From RBC101 sp052387735 (lineage in GTDB: Bacteria; Gemmatimonadota; Gemmatimonadetes; Gemmatimonadales; Gemmatimonadaceae), in the NCBI GenBank assembly GCA_052387735.1, contig JBQTIW010000206.1, forward strand, positions 1 through 23,955: a stretch of DNA of 23,955 nt. The letters are read 5' to 3'. The translations under genes were made by a program, and so were the position numbers. Shown here in pieces: positions 23,413 through 23,955 of the stretch (positions are counted from its first letter, which is position 1; each line of letters begins with the position of its first letter). The notes under the pieces were generated by a model. It was not told where the DNA came from. It worked only from the letters and a program-made list of their open reading frames with translations, and ran no database searches.

Positions 23413-23955
23413 ATGCGCGACGCCGCGGTGGTGACGGACGCACAGCGCGAGGGCTTCGCGCGCACCTGGCGCGAGCCGAGGGGATGGCTGGGGACATTGC
23501 GCCAGATCAACAACATCAACGTAGCGCACCGCTACATGATCACGGCGTTCACCTTCTTCCTCATCGGCGGCGTCCAGGCGCTGCTGATGCGCGTGCAGTT
23601 AGGCACGCCGGAGAACACTCGGCTCGACGCGGCGACATACAACCAGCTGTTCACCATGCACGGAACGACGATGATGTTCCTGTTCGTCATCCCGTTCCTG
23701 GAGGCGATCGCCAACTACCTCCTGCCGCTGATGCTGGGCACGCGCGACCTGCCGTTTCCGCGTCTCACCTCGCTGAGCTACTGGACATACCTGCTAGGCG
23801 GCATCCTGCTCTACGCGAGCTTCGTGGTCGGCGCGGCGCCGGACGGCGGCTGGTTCGCCTACCTGCCCCTCAACGACCGCCAGTACTCGCCAGGCATCAA
23901 CATGGACTTCTGGGACATCGGCCTGTCGGTGGCCGAAGTCTCGGCGCTCGGCGCG
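23413..23955 (+). CDS. ctaD: Cytochrome c oxidase subunit I (partial)
   Basis: The first 181 residues of the catalytic subunit are visible and the gene continues past the right edge. The N-terminus is INNINVAHRYMITAFTFFLIGGVQALLMRVQL with the first membrane helix at about 40-60. FTMHGTTMMFLFVIPF (80-95) contains His83, the conserved low-spin haem a ligand. NYLLPLMLGTRDLPFPRLTSLSYW (about 101-124) is the conserved loop and start of the third helix. GWFAYLPLNDRQYSPG (about 146-161) matches the subunit I loop preceding the next helix. Copper-B and haem a3 ligands lie downstream outside the window. It follows coxB by seven bases in the usual oxidase order. Leu63-Gly64 are encoded by AGTTAGGC, a one-base variant of the dispersed octamer. 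Confidence 0.95.
   Translation, partial: MRDAAVVTDAQREGFARTWREPRGWLGTLRQINNINVAHRYMITAFTFFLIGGVQALLMRVQLGTPENTRLDAATYNQLFTMHGTTMMFLFVIPFLEAIANYLLPLMLGTRDLPFPRLTSLSYWTYLLGGILLYASFVVGAAPDGGWFAYLPLNDRQYSPGINMDFWDIGLSVAEVSALGA

Overview
The window looks like chromosomal DNA of a high-GC Gram-negative soil-type bacterium, most likely Gemmatimonadota, with Acidobacteriota as the main alternative. This rests on gene families, not on a marker gene: PASTA-less Ser/Thr kinases fused to a TolB-like/TPR C-terminal half, an ADOP-type permease paired with PadR, DUF4331 and DUF3500 secreted proteins, many lipoproteins, and a caa3-type oxidase. No rRNA, tRNA, CRISPR array, insertion sequence or prophage was recognised.

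Layout. 1-145 holds the 5' end of a minus-strand membrane protein. 146-807 is a gene-poor stretch containing an out-of-frame relic of the kinase that follows. 808-1947 (minus) is a membrane-anchored Ser/Thr kinase whose C-terminal half has been lost. 2213-2911 (plus) is a small secreted protein. 3138-4462 (minus) is a two-gene operon that splits the DUF4331 fold into two exported proteins. 4678-6048 (plus) is a subtilisin-like lipoprotein protease, followed by an alpha/beta hydrolase (6267-7157). 7248-9563 (plus) is an intact, apparently soluble kinase/TolB-like/TPR protein. 9694-9960 is a three-helix mini membrane protein and 9989-11848 an exported protein of unknown family.

Second half. 12023-15042 (minus) is a translationally coupled PadR-ADOP permease pair behind a clear sigma70-type promoter. 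15279-16355 (plus) is a DUF3500 protein. 16444-19605 (minus) is a very large lipoprotein nuclease with two lamin-tail and two PKD domains. 19852-21385 (plus) is a tandem GNAT acetyltransferase followed by a SAM methyltransferase. 21509-22120 (minus) is a glycine-zipper stress protein. 22368 to the right edge (plus) starts a cytochrome c oxidase operon (coxB with a fused cytochrome c, then ctaD).

The genes do not form one pathway. They combine envelope and secretion functions (protease, nuclease, DUF4331, DUF3500), signalling (two kinases, PadR) and respiration.

The strongest unexplained signal is a dispersed octamer, CGTTAGGC, found 12 times on both strands. It lies in genes and between them, and it accounts for most of the rare TTA leucine codons in the window. 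No mobile or defence system was found.
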